In this document: piece after piece, positions 52,288 through 61,586 of the stretch
How the letters are laid out: every line of letters begins with the position of its first letter
Numbering within the stretch: the stretch's first letter is position 1
Origin: JANOYY01 sp043720395
GTDB lineage: Bacteria > Actinomycetota > Acidimicrobiia > Acidimicrobiales > JANYDT01
Length of the DNA: 64,000 nt
Reading direction: 5' to 3'
NCBI GenBank assembly: GCA_043720395.1
Contig: JAYSSR010000087.1
Location: forward strand, 62,001-126,000
Notes under the pieces: model-generated
Database searches by the model: none
What the model saw: the letters and a program-made list of their open reading frames with translations, nothing else
Told to the model about the DNA's origin: nothing
Translations under genes and position numbers: made by a program

Positions 52288-53537
52288 GCGATACAGCTAT
52301 TCCGGCGTTCGATCGCGGCCGCATCCGCGAGCTCTTCGACCTCCGCAACAACGCCGGTCTTCATAGTGGCGGTGACTACACCGCCGACCCGTACCCGGTG
52401 TGGGACGAACTGCGCGCCAGTGGTCCGGTGCACGCCGGGACAGTGCACTCGTTGACGGGCTACGCGGGCGAGGCGATGTTTCAGGGCCTCCCGTTTCCGG
52501 ACCGCGCCCATTTCTCCGCGTTCTCGTGGGCAGCCTGCGACGCCGCGTTTCGTAACGACAAGCTGTTCGCCTCGTCGCCCCCCGGAGACGACGCTGTGGA
52601 CGCCAGCGCGCTGAGCTATCAGACCAGCATCCTCTCCATGGGGGGCATACAGCACCGCCGGTACCGCGGCCTCGTGCAGCCGTCGTTCGTACCGGCCCAG
52701 GCCCAGTGGTGGATCATCAACTGGATCGAGGAAACCGTCGACGCGCTGGTCGACTCGTTCGTCAATGATGGTCGCGCTGAGCTGAACATCGACTTCTGCG
52801 CTTCGATCCCGGTGCTCACCATCACGGGCAGCTTCGGTGTGCCGGTCGAGCAGGCCCTCGACGTGCGTGCCGCCCTCAGCAATCCTGCGGCGGTCATCGG
52901 GCACCTCGCTCCGATCGTCGCGGCGCGTCGTGAGAAGCCGGAGTCCGATCTCATCAGCGTTCTCTGCCAAGCCGAACTTGTCGACGAGGATGGCACGCAT
53001 CGCCTCAGCGATATCGAGATCTATACCTTCGCGGTCCTCCTGCTTATGGCCGGTTCCGGTACGACCTGGAAGCAGTTGGGCATCACGCTCGCAGCGCTAC
53101 TCCAGCGTCCCGCCGTCTTGGACGCGGTCCGCAATGATCGGACGCTGCTCAAGGCGGCGATCGAGGAGGGGTTGCGTTGGATGCCGACCGACCCGATGTT
53201 CTCGCGGTTCGCCACGGAGGACGTCGACTTCTATGGCGTGCACATCCCGAGGGGTTCCGTGATGCACATCTGTCTCGGTGCCGCGAACCGCGATCCCGAG
53301 CGTTGGGAACGTCCGCATGAGTTCGACATCACCCGGCCACCGAAGCCCTCGATGGCGTTCGGGGGTGGTCCCCATATTTGCTTGGGTATGCACGTTGCAA
53401 GAGCGGAGATGTCTGTTGGGATCGGAGCGCTCCTCGACCGATTGCCGAACCTGCGTCTCGACCCCGACGCGCCCGCGCCCAAACCGGTGGGCATGTACGA
53501 ACGCGGCGTCATGGACATCCCCGTCTTGTTCGGATAG
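52284..53537 (+). CDS. Cytochrome P450
   Basis: The protein is 417 residues. The heme-binding loop is FGGGPHICLG at 359-368 with axial Cys366; the ExxR motif is EGLR at 295-298. The I-helix reads MAGSGTT at about 255-261, with Gly in place of the usual acidic residue of AG(D/E)TT. Soluble bacterial class I P450 without a membrane anchor; no ferredoxin gene is adjacent. It probably hydroxylates the pathway substrate before CoA activation. The CoA-transferase gene begins three bases after its stop. Confidence 0.93.
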   Translation: MSDTAIPAFDRGRIRELFDLRNNAGLHSGGDYTADPYPVWDELRASGPVHAGTVHSLTGYAGEAMFQGLPFPDRAHFSAFSWAACDAAFRNDKLFASSPPGDDAVDASALSYQTSILSMGGIQHRRYRGLVQPSFVPAQAQWWIINWIEETVDALVDSFVNDGRAELNIDFCASIPVLTITGSFGVPVEQALDVRAALSNPAAVIGHLAPIVAARREKPESDLISVLCQAELVDEDGTHRLSDIEIYTFAVLLLMAGSGTTWKQLGITLAALLQRPAVLDAVRNDRTLLKAAIEEGLRWMPTDPMFSRFATEDVDFYGVHIPRGSVMHICLGAANRDPERWERPHEFDITRPPKPSMAFGGGPHICLGMHVARAEMSVGIGALLDRLPNLRLDPDAPAPKPVGMYERGVMDIPVLFG

Positions 53538-53539
53538 CC

Positions 53540-55909
53540 GTGGCCGTGGACGACGGCCTTAACAAGCGTGCGAAAGCTGCGGCCTCGACGCCGGGAGCGC
53601 TTGCTGGTTGGCGCGTGCTGGAGATCGCCGACGGTGTCGCGGCGTCGTTCTGCGCGAAGGTTCTCGCCGACCTCGGCGCGGACGTCATAAAGGTTGAGCC
53701 GCCTGGAGGGCATCCGGCACGGGCATGGGGTCCCCGACGAATCGATGCAACACCGATCGAGCCGGGCGGCCGGTTCCTCTACCTCAATGCGGGCAAGTCC
53801 ATCGTGGTCGTGCCCGCGGGGTCGCAGGGTCATGACGCCCTTCAAGACCTTGTGGGCGAGTGCGACGTCGTGGTCACCGACGACCGCAGCTGGTACGACC
53901 GTGACGGACTCGACGAATCGACGAGCGTCGTCGCCGTCACGCCCTTCGGGCTAACCGGGCCGTACAAGACGTATCGCTCCGATCACCTCATCACATTTCA
54001 CTCAGCCGGGGAGGGGTCGATCCTGCCGAGCGGACCGGGCTGGAAGCAGTTTCCGGACCGTCCACCGATCCAGGCCGGTGCCGACATCGCAGAGTTCGAC
54101 GCTGGCTGGAACGCCGCCGTAGCAACGCTCGGCGCGATGTACGACCGGCTTCGTACCGGTCGTGGACAACGAGTCGACGTATCGATGCAGGAGTCGGAGC
54201 TGACGCTGAATCGCACACGTCTCAGCCGTTTCAACAACGACGGTGTCAAGTTGGGTCGCGACGCTGGTCGGTATGGGGGCATGGGGATGCTCCGTTGTCG
54301 CGACGGCTGGGTGCAGGTCGTCGGAATGATGCCGTCGCAATGGGACGCGTTGGCGGCGTCACCTGACGCTGGCGAACTCGCCGACTCACGGATCGCGACT
54401 GCGGCTGCCCGAGCCGAGTACCCCGCCCTCTCGGCGGCGGCGATTCCGGCCTGGTGCGAGACCCGCGACAGAGCCGACATCGTGCGCATCCTGTCGGCCC
54501 TCGGAGCACCTGCCGGTGCGTACGCGAACACCGACGACCTACGCACATCCGAGCAGTTGGCACACCGCGAGTTCTTCCGCGAGATCGAAGATGGCAGGGG
54601 AGGGCTGATACAGGTACCTGGATCCCCCTACCGCTTGTCGGCGACGCCGGCGGAGGTCAGACCGGCGTCGGGCTTGGACACTGGGTTCGCCAGCGATCGA
54701 GCGGTGAAGGCAACGCTTCCGCGTGGACGTGCCCTCGAAGGCGTTCGTGTTCTCGACTTCACGTGGGCTGCCGCCGGTCCGTATGGCACCTGTCTGCTTG
54801 GGTTCCTCGGTGCCGACGTGATCAAGGTCGAATCGACCCGGCGTCCCGATCCGGCGCGACGAGGTTTCATGGCCGACTACGGCGGCACGAATCTGTCGCC
54901 CAATTTCAACGAGCTGAATCTCAACAAACGTTCGTTCCAGGTCGACCTCACCCAGCCCGAAGGCCTGGCATTGGCGCTCCGGCTCGTGGATTGGGCCGAC
55001 GTGGTGGTCGACAACTTCCGACCCGGTGTGATGACGCGGTTCGGTCTCGACGCCGAGAGCCTGCTGGGCCGGCGTCCATCGCTCGTGGTGGCGTCCTCGT
55101 CGGCGAACGGCTCGACCGGGCCCGAGGCGATGGCAGCTGGGCTTGCCAGCATCTTCGGGGCGACCGGCGGATTGTCGGAGCAGACCGGCTACGAAGACGG
55201 CCCGCCCGTAGAGATCGGTGAATCAACGGACTACCGGAGCGGCAACGCACTTGCCGTCGGCATCCTTGCTGCCCTGCTGCATCGAGCACGGACCGGTGAG
55301 GGCCAACACGTCGACGTGTCATCTCGGGAGGTCGTCGTGGCGAGCACCCCCGATGCGCTGCTGGCCGACCAGATGGGGGTGTCGTGGGCACGACGGGTCG
55401 GCAACGGCCACCGGGAACATGCACCGCACGGTGTGTACCGGTGCCTCGGCGAGGATGAGTGGGTCGCGGTAGCAGTGGTCGACGACCCCTCATGGCGCGG
55501 TCTGTGCGCGGTCTTAGGGCGCGCCGAGTGGATCGCTCGCTTTCCGACCGCGCTCGCTCGGCGAGCTGTGAGCGCGGAGATCGACGCCGCCATCACCGCT
55601 TGGACCTCGCAGCGGTCGTCGCGAGTTGCATTCGAGACGCTTCAAGCGGTCGGTGTACCGGCGATGGCCGTGCTGACGAACGAGATGCTGGCCTCCGATC
55701 CGCATGTCGCCGCGCGTGCGGTGTTCAACGACGTTGACCATCCGGAAATTGGCCGCACCCGCGTCATGCGCGCACCGTGGCGGTTCTCGGACCTCGACGT
55801 AGCGATGTGCCCCGGTCCGCTGATGGGTCAGCACAACGACGAGGCGCTTGAGCAGATCCTGGGCCTTTCAGCGGAACAACGCGACGCGCTCAAGGACGTA
55901 CTCCGATGA
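53540..55909 (+). CDS. Tandem-fused class III (CaiB/BaiF) CoA-transferase
   Basis: The protein is 789 residues from GTG 53540 (GTG 53546 also possible). Two homologous CaiB domains are joined. Domain 1 (about 15-370) has VLADLGADVIKVEPPGG and RTGRGQRVDVSMQE; domain 2 (about 395-785) has GVRVLDFTWAAAGPYGTCLL, FLGADVIKVES, VVDNFRPGVM and RARTGEGQHVDVSS. The usual enzyme is about 400 residues and dimerises as interlocked rings, so the fusion may supply both halves. It transfers CoA to a carboxylate. The stop overlaps the next start by 4 bp. Confidence 0.9.
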   Translation: MAVDDGLNKRAKAAASTPGALAGWRVLEIADGVAASFCAKVLADLGADVIKVEPPGGHPARAWGPRRIDATPIEPGGRFLYLNAGKSIVVVPAGSQGHDALQDLVGECDVVVTDDRSWYDRDGLDESTSVVAVTPFGLTGPYKTYRSDHLITFHSAGEGSILPSGPGWKQFPDRPPIQAGADIAEFDAGWNAAVATLGAMYDRLRTGRGQRVDVSMQESELTLNRTRLSRFNNDGVKLGRDAGRYGGMGMLRCRDGWVQVVGMMPSQWDALAASPDAGELADSRIATAAARAEYPALSAAAIPAWCETRDRADIVRILSALGAPAGAYANTDDLRTSEQLAHREFFREIEDGRGGLIQVPGSPYRLSATPAEVRPASGLDTGFASDRAVKATLPRGRALEGVRVLDFTWAAAGPYGTCLLGFLGADVIKVESTRRPDPARRGFMADYGGTNLSPNFNELNLNKRSFQVDLTQPEGLALALRLVDWADVVVDNFRPGVMTRFGLDAESLLGRRPSLVVASSSANGSTGPEAMAAGLASIFGATGGLSEQTGYEDGPPVEIGESTDYRSGNALAVGILAALLHRARTGEGQHVDVSSREVVVASTPDALLADQMGVSWARRVGNGHREHAPHGVYRCLGEDEWVAVAVVDDPSWRGLCAVLGRAEWIARFPTALARRAVSAEIDAAITAWTSQRSSRVAFETLQAVGVPAMAVLTNEMLASDPHVAARAVFNDVDHPEIGRTRVMRAPWRFSDLDVAMCPGPLMGQHNDEALEQILGLSAEQRDALKDVLR

Positions 55910-56865
55910 CTGATTCTTCTCTTGAAATCCGAGTCGGTATGGTCGCCACAGGCGATGCCCGTGAGGTCGCGAAGCTTGAGGCGCGACCGATCGATTCCCT
56001 CTGGGTCGGCGGCCATATCGCGTCCCGTAACCCGAGCCCCGAGGCCATGATCGGTCTCACGCGGCTGGCCACCGTCACGGAGCGCGTCACCGTCGGAACG
56101 TCCATTCTTCTGCTCCCGCTGTATCCGCCTGCGCTCATCGCGAAGCAAGTTGCAGACCTCGACCGTGCCACGGGTGGACGGATCGTGCTGGGCGTCGGCG
56201 TCGGGGGTGAGTACCCGCAGGAGTTCCGTGCCATGCAGGTCCCGGTTGAGGAGCGCGGCCGCCGGATGGACGAGAGCATCCCACTGCTGCGTCGGCTCTG
56301 GACCGCGACGGAGATCAGCCACGACGGCCGCTACTACCCGATGCAAGACGTCAAGATCCACCCCTCGCCTGTCCAGTCCGGTGGTCCGCCGATCGTGGTC
56401 GCCGGTCGGAAAAAACCGGCAATGCACCGGGCCGCGCGACTCGGTGACGGCTGGTTCCCCTACATGTACTCACCCGGACGCTACGCGAAGTCGGTCGCGA
56501 CCATCACGCAGGCGGCACACGAGGCGGGGCGAGACCTGGCAGGTTTCCATTGGTGCGTGTGGGTGTTTCTGAACATCAACCCCGACGGTGACGTTGCCCG
56601 CGAAGAGGCCGCCCTGACGATGGGTGGCAACTACAACCAAGACTTCCTGGAGATGATCGACAGCGTCGCCGCGGCCGGGACGGCGGGTGAGGTGCTGGCG
56701 AAGCTCCAGGCGTTCTACGACGCCGGTGCCCGACACTTCGTATTCCTGCCGGCCACGGGCGGCTCCGACCCGGCACCGGTGCTCGACCGGCTCTTCGGCG
56801 ACGTCCTTCCAGGGCTTCGCGAGCGAGCTCTCGAAACCAAGCGGACCAAGCAAGCCGACCAGTAG
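55906..56865 (+). CDS. LLM-class (F420/flavin-dependent) oxidoreductase
   Basis: This 319-residue luciferase-like TIM barrel shows IDSLWVGGHIASRNPSPEAM, VTVGTSILLLPLYPPALIAK, RIVLGVGVGGEYPQEFRAMQ and the later PIVVAGRKKPAMHRAARLGD, all hallmarks of the family. Actinobacterial members usually bind F420. A redox step on the same substrate is likely. ATG overlaps the CoA-transferase stop; the gene ends the first operon block. Confidence 0.9.
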   Translation: MTDSSLEIRVGMVATGDAREVAKLEARPIDSLWVGGHIASRNPSPEAMIGLTRLATVTERVTVGTSILLLPLYPPALIAKQVADLDRATGGRIVLGVGVGGEYPQEFRAMQVPVEERGRRMDESIPLLRRLWTATEISHDGRYYPMQDVKIHPSPVQSGGPPIVVAGRKKPAMHRAARLGDGWFPYMYSPGRYAKSVATITQAAHEAGRDLAGFHWCVWVFLNINPDGDVAREEAALTMGGNYNQDFLEMIDSVAAAGTAGEVLAKLQAFYDAGARHFVFLPATGGSDPAPVLDRLFGDVLPGLRERALETKRTKQADQ

Positions 56866-56898
56866 TTCAGACCAACCACACAACAAGCGAGGAAAACC

Positions 56899-58569
56899 AT
56901 GCCACAGAAGCGATTCATTGCACTCAGCGTGGCCCTGTCGATCGGAGCTGCCGCTCTGGCGACTACGGCCGACGCTGCGACCAAGACAACCAAGTCGACG
57001 AAGTCCAAGACGACCAAGGCAGCACCGACGACGGTCAAGCCTGCGACGACCGTGGCCGCCACGGCAACGCCAACCACCGCAGCTCAGCCGGCTGCGGCAG
57101 CTCGTGGCGGCAAGCCGGTCGATCCGAATGGAGTCCTCCGGATCGCCACGCAGTTCAACGTCGGGCCCGGCTACAACATCGACCCGGCCAAGGGCACGAT
57201 CGTCACCTATGACGGGATCGCTTACCTCAACGTGGGAATGCCGTTGCTCAGCCGCGACGGAGTGCTTGAGCCGTATCTTGCCGAAGGCTACAAGATTCTC
57301 AGTTCGCGCACGCTCGTGTTGACGCTGCGAAAGGGCGTGACTTTCCACGACGGCAAGCCCTACGACGCGCAGACCCTGCGCGATGCGTACCTCGCTCGGC
57401 GTGACCTCGGTCCTTCGAATGTGTTCAGCACGATCTTTCAGCAGATCGACACGATCTCGGTCGACAGCCCAACCCAGCTGACATTCAAGCTCAGCACCTC
57501 CTCCGCCGGCCTCCTGGCGATCGTGTTGGGTACAGCGAACGGTTCGGTGGCGTCGCCGGGCTCGAATCCGAACCTCCCGGCCGGTGCGGGCCCGTACAAG
57601 AACGTCGAGTACCGCGACAAGCAGTTCCTGAAGCTCGAGCGATGGGACGGGTTCTACCGAGCGAAGGACTTCCCGATCAAGACGGTGGAGTACACGCACA
57701 TCGCCGACCCGGCAGCGAAACAGTCGGCGCTGCGGGCCGGTCAGGTCGACCTGATCTCGAACGCACCTTCCGACGCTGACGCACTCGTGGGCACGGGACC
57801 GTTCGCCAAGGTCGTCACGAACAACGAGGGGACGTATCAGTTCTCGTTCTGTGGCACGTCTGCCCCGTCGTTTGACACGAAGTTCCGTAAGGCCGTCATG
57901 CTGGCGATTGACAAAAACCAGATCAACCAGGTCGTGCTCGGCGGAAATGCCGTTCCGCTCGAAGGGTTCTTCCCGCCGAGTTCGAAGTTTGCCGTCAAGG
58001 GTCTTTTGAAACCGCAAGGAGATCAGGAAGCGGCTCGCGCTCTGCTCAAGGAGATCAACTGGGACTCGTCGAAAGTGATGAACCTCGGCGTCTTCAACGT
58101 GCCGACCCACCAGAGAATCGTCGAGGTCATTCAGGGTCAGCTCGAAAAGGTCGGCATCAAGGTGCAGGTGCGTCCGATTCCGGTACGTGCCGCCGACACA
58201 ATCAACGACAAGAACGGCGGCGGTGGCATCGTGCTCGCCCAGGTCAGCCCCGGCATCCAGAAGATGTCGACCACCTTCATTGACAGGGAGACCTCGTACA
58301 ACCCATGCAGCTTCACCGACGCTGCCATGGCGGTCCAGATCCAGCGCCTCACCGATGGTGACGCGACGGAGAAGGAACAGATCGAGGTCTGGACTTCACT
58401 TCAGAAGCGTGTCATCGAAGATGCGCTCGCCATTCCGCTACTCACCCAGCCCGCCGTCTACGTATACAACAAGGACAGGGTGCAGGGGATTCAAGCGGGC
58501 ACAGTCGGCCTCACCGGTGCGACGGCACCGTCGTTATTGCTCGACGGCGTCTCGATGATCGCGAAGTAG
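56899..58569 (+). CDS. ABC transporter substrate-binding protein, family 5
   Basis: This 556-residue protein has a signal peptide (residues 1-27, ALSVALSIGAAALA...ADA), a Thr/Lys/Ala-rich linker to about residue 72, then the SBP family 5 fold: GYNIDPAKGTIVTYDGIAYL, 'LRKGVTFHDGKPYDAQTLRD', LPAGAGPYKNVEYRDKQFLK and the C-terminal LPLLTQPAVYVYNKDRVQG-like end (IPLLTQPAVYVYNKDRV). Family members bind peptides, nickel, opines or sugars. No lipobox Cys is seen. GAGGAAAA precedes ATG. A hairpin follows before the permease gene. Confidence 0.92.
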   Translation: MPQKRFIALSVALSIGAAALATTADAATKTTKSTKSKTTKAAPTTVKPATTVAATATPTTAAQPAAAARGGKPVDPNGVLRIATQFNVGPGYNIDPAKGTIVTYDGIAYLNVGMPLLSRDGVLEPYLAEGYKILSSRTLVLTLRKGVTFHDGKPYDAQTLRDAYLARRDLGPSNVFSTIFQQIDTISVDSPTQLTFKLSTSSAGLLAIVLGTANGSVASPGSNPNLPAGAGPYKNVEYRDKQFLKLERWDGFYRAKDFPIKTVEYTHIADPAAKQSALRAGQVDLISNAPSDADALVGTGPFAKVVTNNEGTYQFSFCGTSAPSFDTKFRKAVMLAIDKNQINQVVLGGNAVPLEGFFPPSSKFAVKGLLKPQGDQEAARALLKEINWDSSKVMNLGVFNVPTHQRIVEVIQGQLEKVGIKVQVRPIPVRAADTINDKNGGGGIVLAQVSPGIQKMSTTFIDRETSYNPCSFTDAAMAVQIQRLTDGDATEKEQIEVWTSLQKRVIEDALAIPLLTQPAVYVYNKDRVQGIQAGTVGLTGATAPSLLLDGVSMIAK

Positions 58570-58595
58570 CGCCGATCACGTTGTGACTTCGTAAC

Positions 58596-58624
58596 GGGCC
58601 GGGGCCTTCTGGATGCTCCGGCCC
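58596..58624 (+). terminator. Hairpin between binding-protein and permease genes
   Basis: Ten-base arms GGGCCGGGGC (58596-58605) and GCTCCGGCCC (58615-58624) pair with one G:T and a nine-base loop, followed by TTTGCG. It could be a partial terminator that raises binding-protein mRNA over permease mRNA, a common ABC-operon arrangement. Confidence 0.65.
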
Positions 58625-58662
58625 TTTGCGTGATGGATTGCCAAAAACGAAAGGATGTGCGC

Positions 58663-59616
58663 GTGAGACTGCTTCGTATCGTGGGCCTGCGGCTGCTGAT
58701 TGCGGTGCCGGTGCTGTTGATCGTGTCAATCGGCGCGTTCGGACTGGTCCTTTTGATCCCCGGCGACGCGGCGCGTCAGCTCGCGGGCGGTGACTTCGCG
58801 ACTCCCGAAGCGATTGCACTCGTCCGCGAGCGGCTCGGCTTCAACGACCCGTTCCTCACCCGGTATTGGCGATGGTTGACGGACGCGGTACACCTCGATT
58901 TTGGTCGTTCGATGCAGACCGGCAGACCGGTGCTCGACGACCTGCTCCAACGAATGCCCGCGACTCTGAGCGTGGCCCTGTTCGCCGTTGTCGTGGCCTT
59001 GATCATCGGGTTCATCGCCGGTGTCGTCTCCGGTGCGCGACCCGGCTCGGTCGGCGACAAATTCAGTGTTGCCCTTGCCACCATTGGCGTGTCGCTGCCC
59101 TCCTACATCATCGGCATCATCCTGGTGCAGCTCCTGGCGCTCAATTGGCACCTGTTTCCGGCGACGTTGTACGTGAACTTCGGAGATTCCAAGGTGGGCT
59201 GGTTGAAGTCGATCACGCTGCCGGGAATTGCTCTCGGTCTGTTGGCCGCAGGCGCTTTCAGTCGACAGCTGCGGTCGGGCCTGGTGGACGCCGTGAAGTC
59301 CGACTACGTGCGGACGTCCTGGGCGATTGGGTCGCCGCGCCGGAAGGCGATCGCAAAACACGCGCTGCGGAACTCGTCGATCCCGGCGGTCACGGTTTTT
59401 GGTTCGCAGCTCACCTTCCTGTTTGGTGGCACCGTGGTCATCGAGAGCATTTTCACCATTCCCGGAATTGGAACCTACATGTTTGAGTCTTCAACGAAGA
59501 CAGATCTCCCTGCCATGCAGGGCACAATCATGTGGTTCGCGTTGGTGCAACTCGTCGTCTACCTGCTGATCGACATCATCTTGGTGACCATCAACCCGAG
59601 GGTGGCAGTGCGATGA
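58663..59616 (+). CDS. ABC transporter permease (DppB-like)
   Basis: The protein is 317 residues from GTG 58663 (AAAGGA upstream); a start at 58630 would add 11 residues. It is a binding-protein-dependent permease with about six transmembrane helices; the cytoplasmic EAA-like loop is VKSDYVRTSWAIGSPRRKAI...KHALRNSSIPAVTVFG. Shows GDAARQLAGGDFATPEAIAL and LGFNDPFLTRYWRWL of DppB-type proteins. The stop overlaps the next ATG by 4 bp. Confidence 0.9.
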   Translation: MRLLRIVGLRLLIAVPVLLIVSIGAFGLVLLIPGDAARQLAGGDFATPEAIALVRERLGFNDPFLTRYWRWLTDAVHLDFGRSMQTGRPVLDDLLQRMPATLSVALFAVVVALIIGFIAGVVSGARPGSVGDKFSVALATIGVSLPSYIIGIILVQLLALNWHLFPATLYVNFGDSKVGWLKSITLPGIALGLLAAGAFSRQLRSGLVDAVKSDYVRTSWAIGSPRRKAIAKHALRNSSIPAVTVFGSQLTFLFGGTVVIESIFTIPGIGTYMFESSTKTDLPAMQGTIMWFALVQLVVYLLIDIILVTINPRVAVR

Positions 59617-61586
59617 CCGACATCTCCATGATCGAGCCAAACGCTCAACAGGGTGAGCCCGCGCCCCTGTCGAGCCAGGCGTCGCAAGGCCCACTTCGTC
59701 GAGCGTTGTGGCGGATGCGCCGTGACCGGGTCACGATGGCAGCGGCGATCTGGTTGGCCTTCATCGGTGCAATTGCACTCCTGAGCCTCGTCTGGACACC
59801 GCATCCGGCGAACGAACAGTTCATTGCAGATCCGCTGGCGCACTTTGGCAACAAGGCGTGGCTTGGGACCGACGACCTCGGGCGCGATATCGCGAGTCGC
59901 ATGATGGTCGGCGCGGCGGTGTCGTTGCGCGTGTCGCTCCTCGTGGTCGGCATTGCGATGCTTGTGGCAGTACCGCTCGGTCTGCTGTCGGGCTACAAGG
60001 CCGGATGGATCGACACCGTGATCATGCGAGTACTCGACGCGATCACGAGCGTTCCCGGCATCGTTTCGGCGATGGCGATTGTCGGCGTACTGGGGCCAGG
60101 TCTCACCAACGTGATGATCGCGTTGACCATCATCAACATCCCGAACTTTGTCCGACTTGTGCGGGCGCAGACGCTGGCCGTCTCGGCGGAGCCGTACGTC
60201 GCAGCGTCCAGATCGGTGGGGAGCAGGACGCCCTGGATCATGTTCTTCCGGGTGCTCCCCGGCGTGATTCCGGCGCTCAGCGTCCAAGCGTCGCTCGGGC
60301 TCGGTGGCACGCTCACGGCTGAGGCAGCGTTGAGCTTCCTCGGCCTCGGTGTCATTGCGCCCAATGCGAGCTGGGGCGGGATGCTCCAACGTGCATACCA
60401 GAACGTGCTCCGCTCGCCGTTCGGTCTCATCGTTCCGGTGTTGGTCATCGCCAGCGTTGTGCTCGCCTTCAACCTGCTCGGTGACGGACTCCGCGACGCA
60501 CTCGGTGCTGGACACGCTCGCGGTTCGCGGAAGAAGGCGAAGCTCGGGATCACGTCGGTGCGGCTAGCAACGCCGTCCGTCGCGGCATCGAAGACTGGCG
60601 TCACCGACAACCGCCTCGATGTCATCGATCTCACCGTGCTGTTCGACACCGAGCGGGGACGGTTGCGGGCGCTCGACCGTGTCTCGCTAGCGGTCGCACC
60701 GGGCGAGATCCTCGGCATCGTGGGCGAATCCGGCTCCGGGAAGACGGTCACCGCGATGTCGATTATGCGGCTGTTGCAGTCGCCTCCGGGATTGATCACG
60801 GGAGGGCAGGTACTGCTCGACGGCACTGATCTCCTGCAGCTCTCCATGGACGAGATGCGGGCCGTCCGCGGGAACGAGATCGCGATGGTGTTCCAGAACC
60901 CGATGAGCTCGCTCGACCCCGTGTTCACCGTCGGCAACTCGATGCGTGAGTCGATCCGCAACAGCCAGAACCTCTCGAAGAAGGCGGCCGATGACCGTGC
61001 GGTCGAGTTGCTCGACCTCGTCGGGATACCGGCACCGCGTGCTCGACTGCACGACTATCCGCACAACTTCTCGGGCGGCATGCGCCAGCGAGTCATGATT
61101 GCGATGGCACTGGCGGGCCAGCCCAAGTTGCTGATCGCCGACGAGCCGACCACGGCGCTCGACGTCACGATCCAGGCACAGATCCTCGATCTGATCGTAC
61201 GGCTCCGCGACGAGTTCGCGATGTCCGTGATCCTCGTGACGCACGACCTTGGCGTCGTCGCGGAGATTTGCGATCGTGTGTCGGTCATGTATGCCGGGCA
61301 GGTGGTCGAGACTGCGCCGGTGCACGACCTGTTTGCCTCGCCGGTCCATCCGTACACGGCCGGGTTGTTGGCTGCGGTGCCCTCGACTCAGGGAGGACGC
61401 CGACGCCTCGCGTCGATGCCGGGTCGCGTCCCCCAGCTCTACGCCATGCCCGACGGGTGTCGGTTCGCGCCGCGTTGCCCTCATGCGAACGACGCGTGCC
61501 GGGCGGCCGTTCCTGCCATGCACATCGTGCGGGCCCACGAGGTGCGCTGCATCCGTGCCGACGAGCTCATGCTGGCCGGTCGCTGA
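59613..61586 (+). CDS. Fused ABC permease (DppC-like) and ATPase (DppD-like)
   Basis: The protein is 657 residues from ATG 59613. Residues 1-310 are a DppC-type permease (GTDDLGRDIASRMMVGAAVS, EAALSFLGLGVIAPNASWGG). Residues 335-657 are an ABC ATPase: Walker A GESGSGKT at 371-378, MVFQNPMSSLDP (Q-loop), SGGMRQRVMIAMAL signature, LLIADEPTTALD Walker B, VTHDLGVVAE H-loop, and the oligopeptide-type C-terminal Cys cluster (CRFAPRCPHANDAC). In the common arrangement these are two genes. It overlaps both neighbours by 1-4 bp. Confidence 0.93.
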   Translation: MTDISMIEPNAQQGEPAPLSSQASQGPLRRALWRMRRDRVTMAAAIWLAFIGAIALLSLVWTPHPANEQFIADPLAHFGNKAWLGTDDLGRDIASRMMVGAAVSLRVSLLVVGIAMLVAVPLGLLSGYKAGWIDTVIMRVLDAITSVPGIVSAMAIVGVLGPGLTNVMIALTIINIPNFVRLVRAQTLAVSAEPYVAASRSVGSRTPWIMFFRVLPGVIPALSVQASLGLGGTLTAEAALSFLGLGVIAPNASWGGMLQRAYQNVLRSPFGLIVPVLVIASVVLAFNLLGDGLRDALGAGHARGSRKKAKLGITSVRLATPSVAASKTGVTDNRLDVIDLTVLFDTERGRLRALDRVSLAVAPGEILGIVGESGSGKTVTAMSIMRLLQSPPGLITGGQVLLDGTDLLQLSMDEMRAVRGNEIAMVFQNPMSSLDPVFTVGNSMRESIRNSQNLSKKAADDRAVELLDLVGIPAPRARLHDYPHNFSGGMRQRVMIAMALAGQPKLLIADEPTTALDVTIQAQILDLIVRLRDEFAMSVILVTHDLGVVAEICDRVSVMYAGQVVETAPVHDLFASPVHPYTAGLLAAVPSTQGGRRRLASMPGRVPQLYAMPDGCRFAPRCPHANDACRAAVPAMHIVRAHEVRCIRADELMLAGR

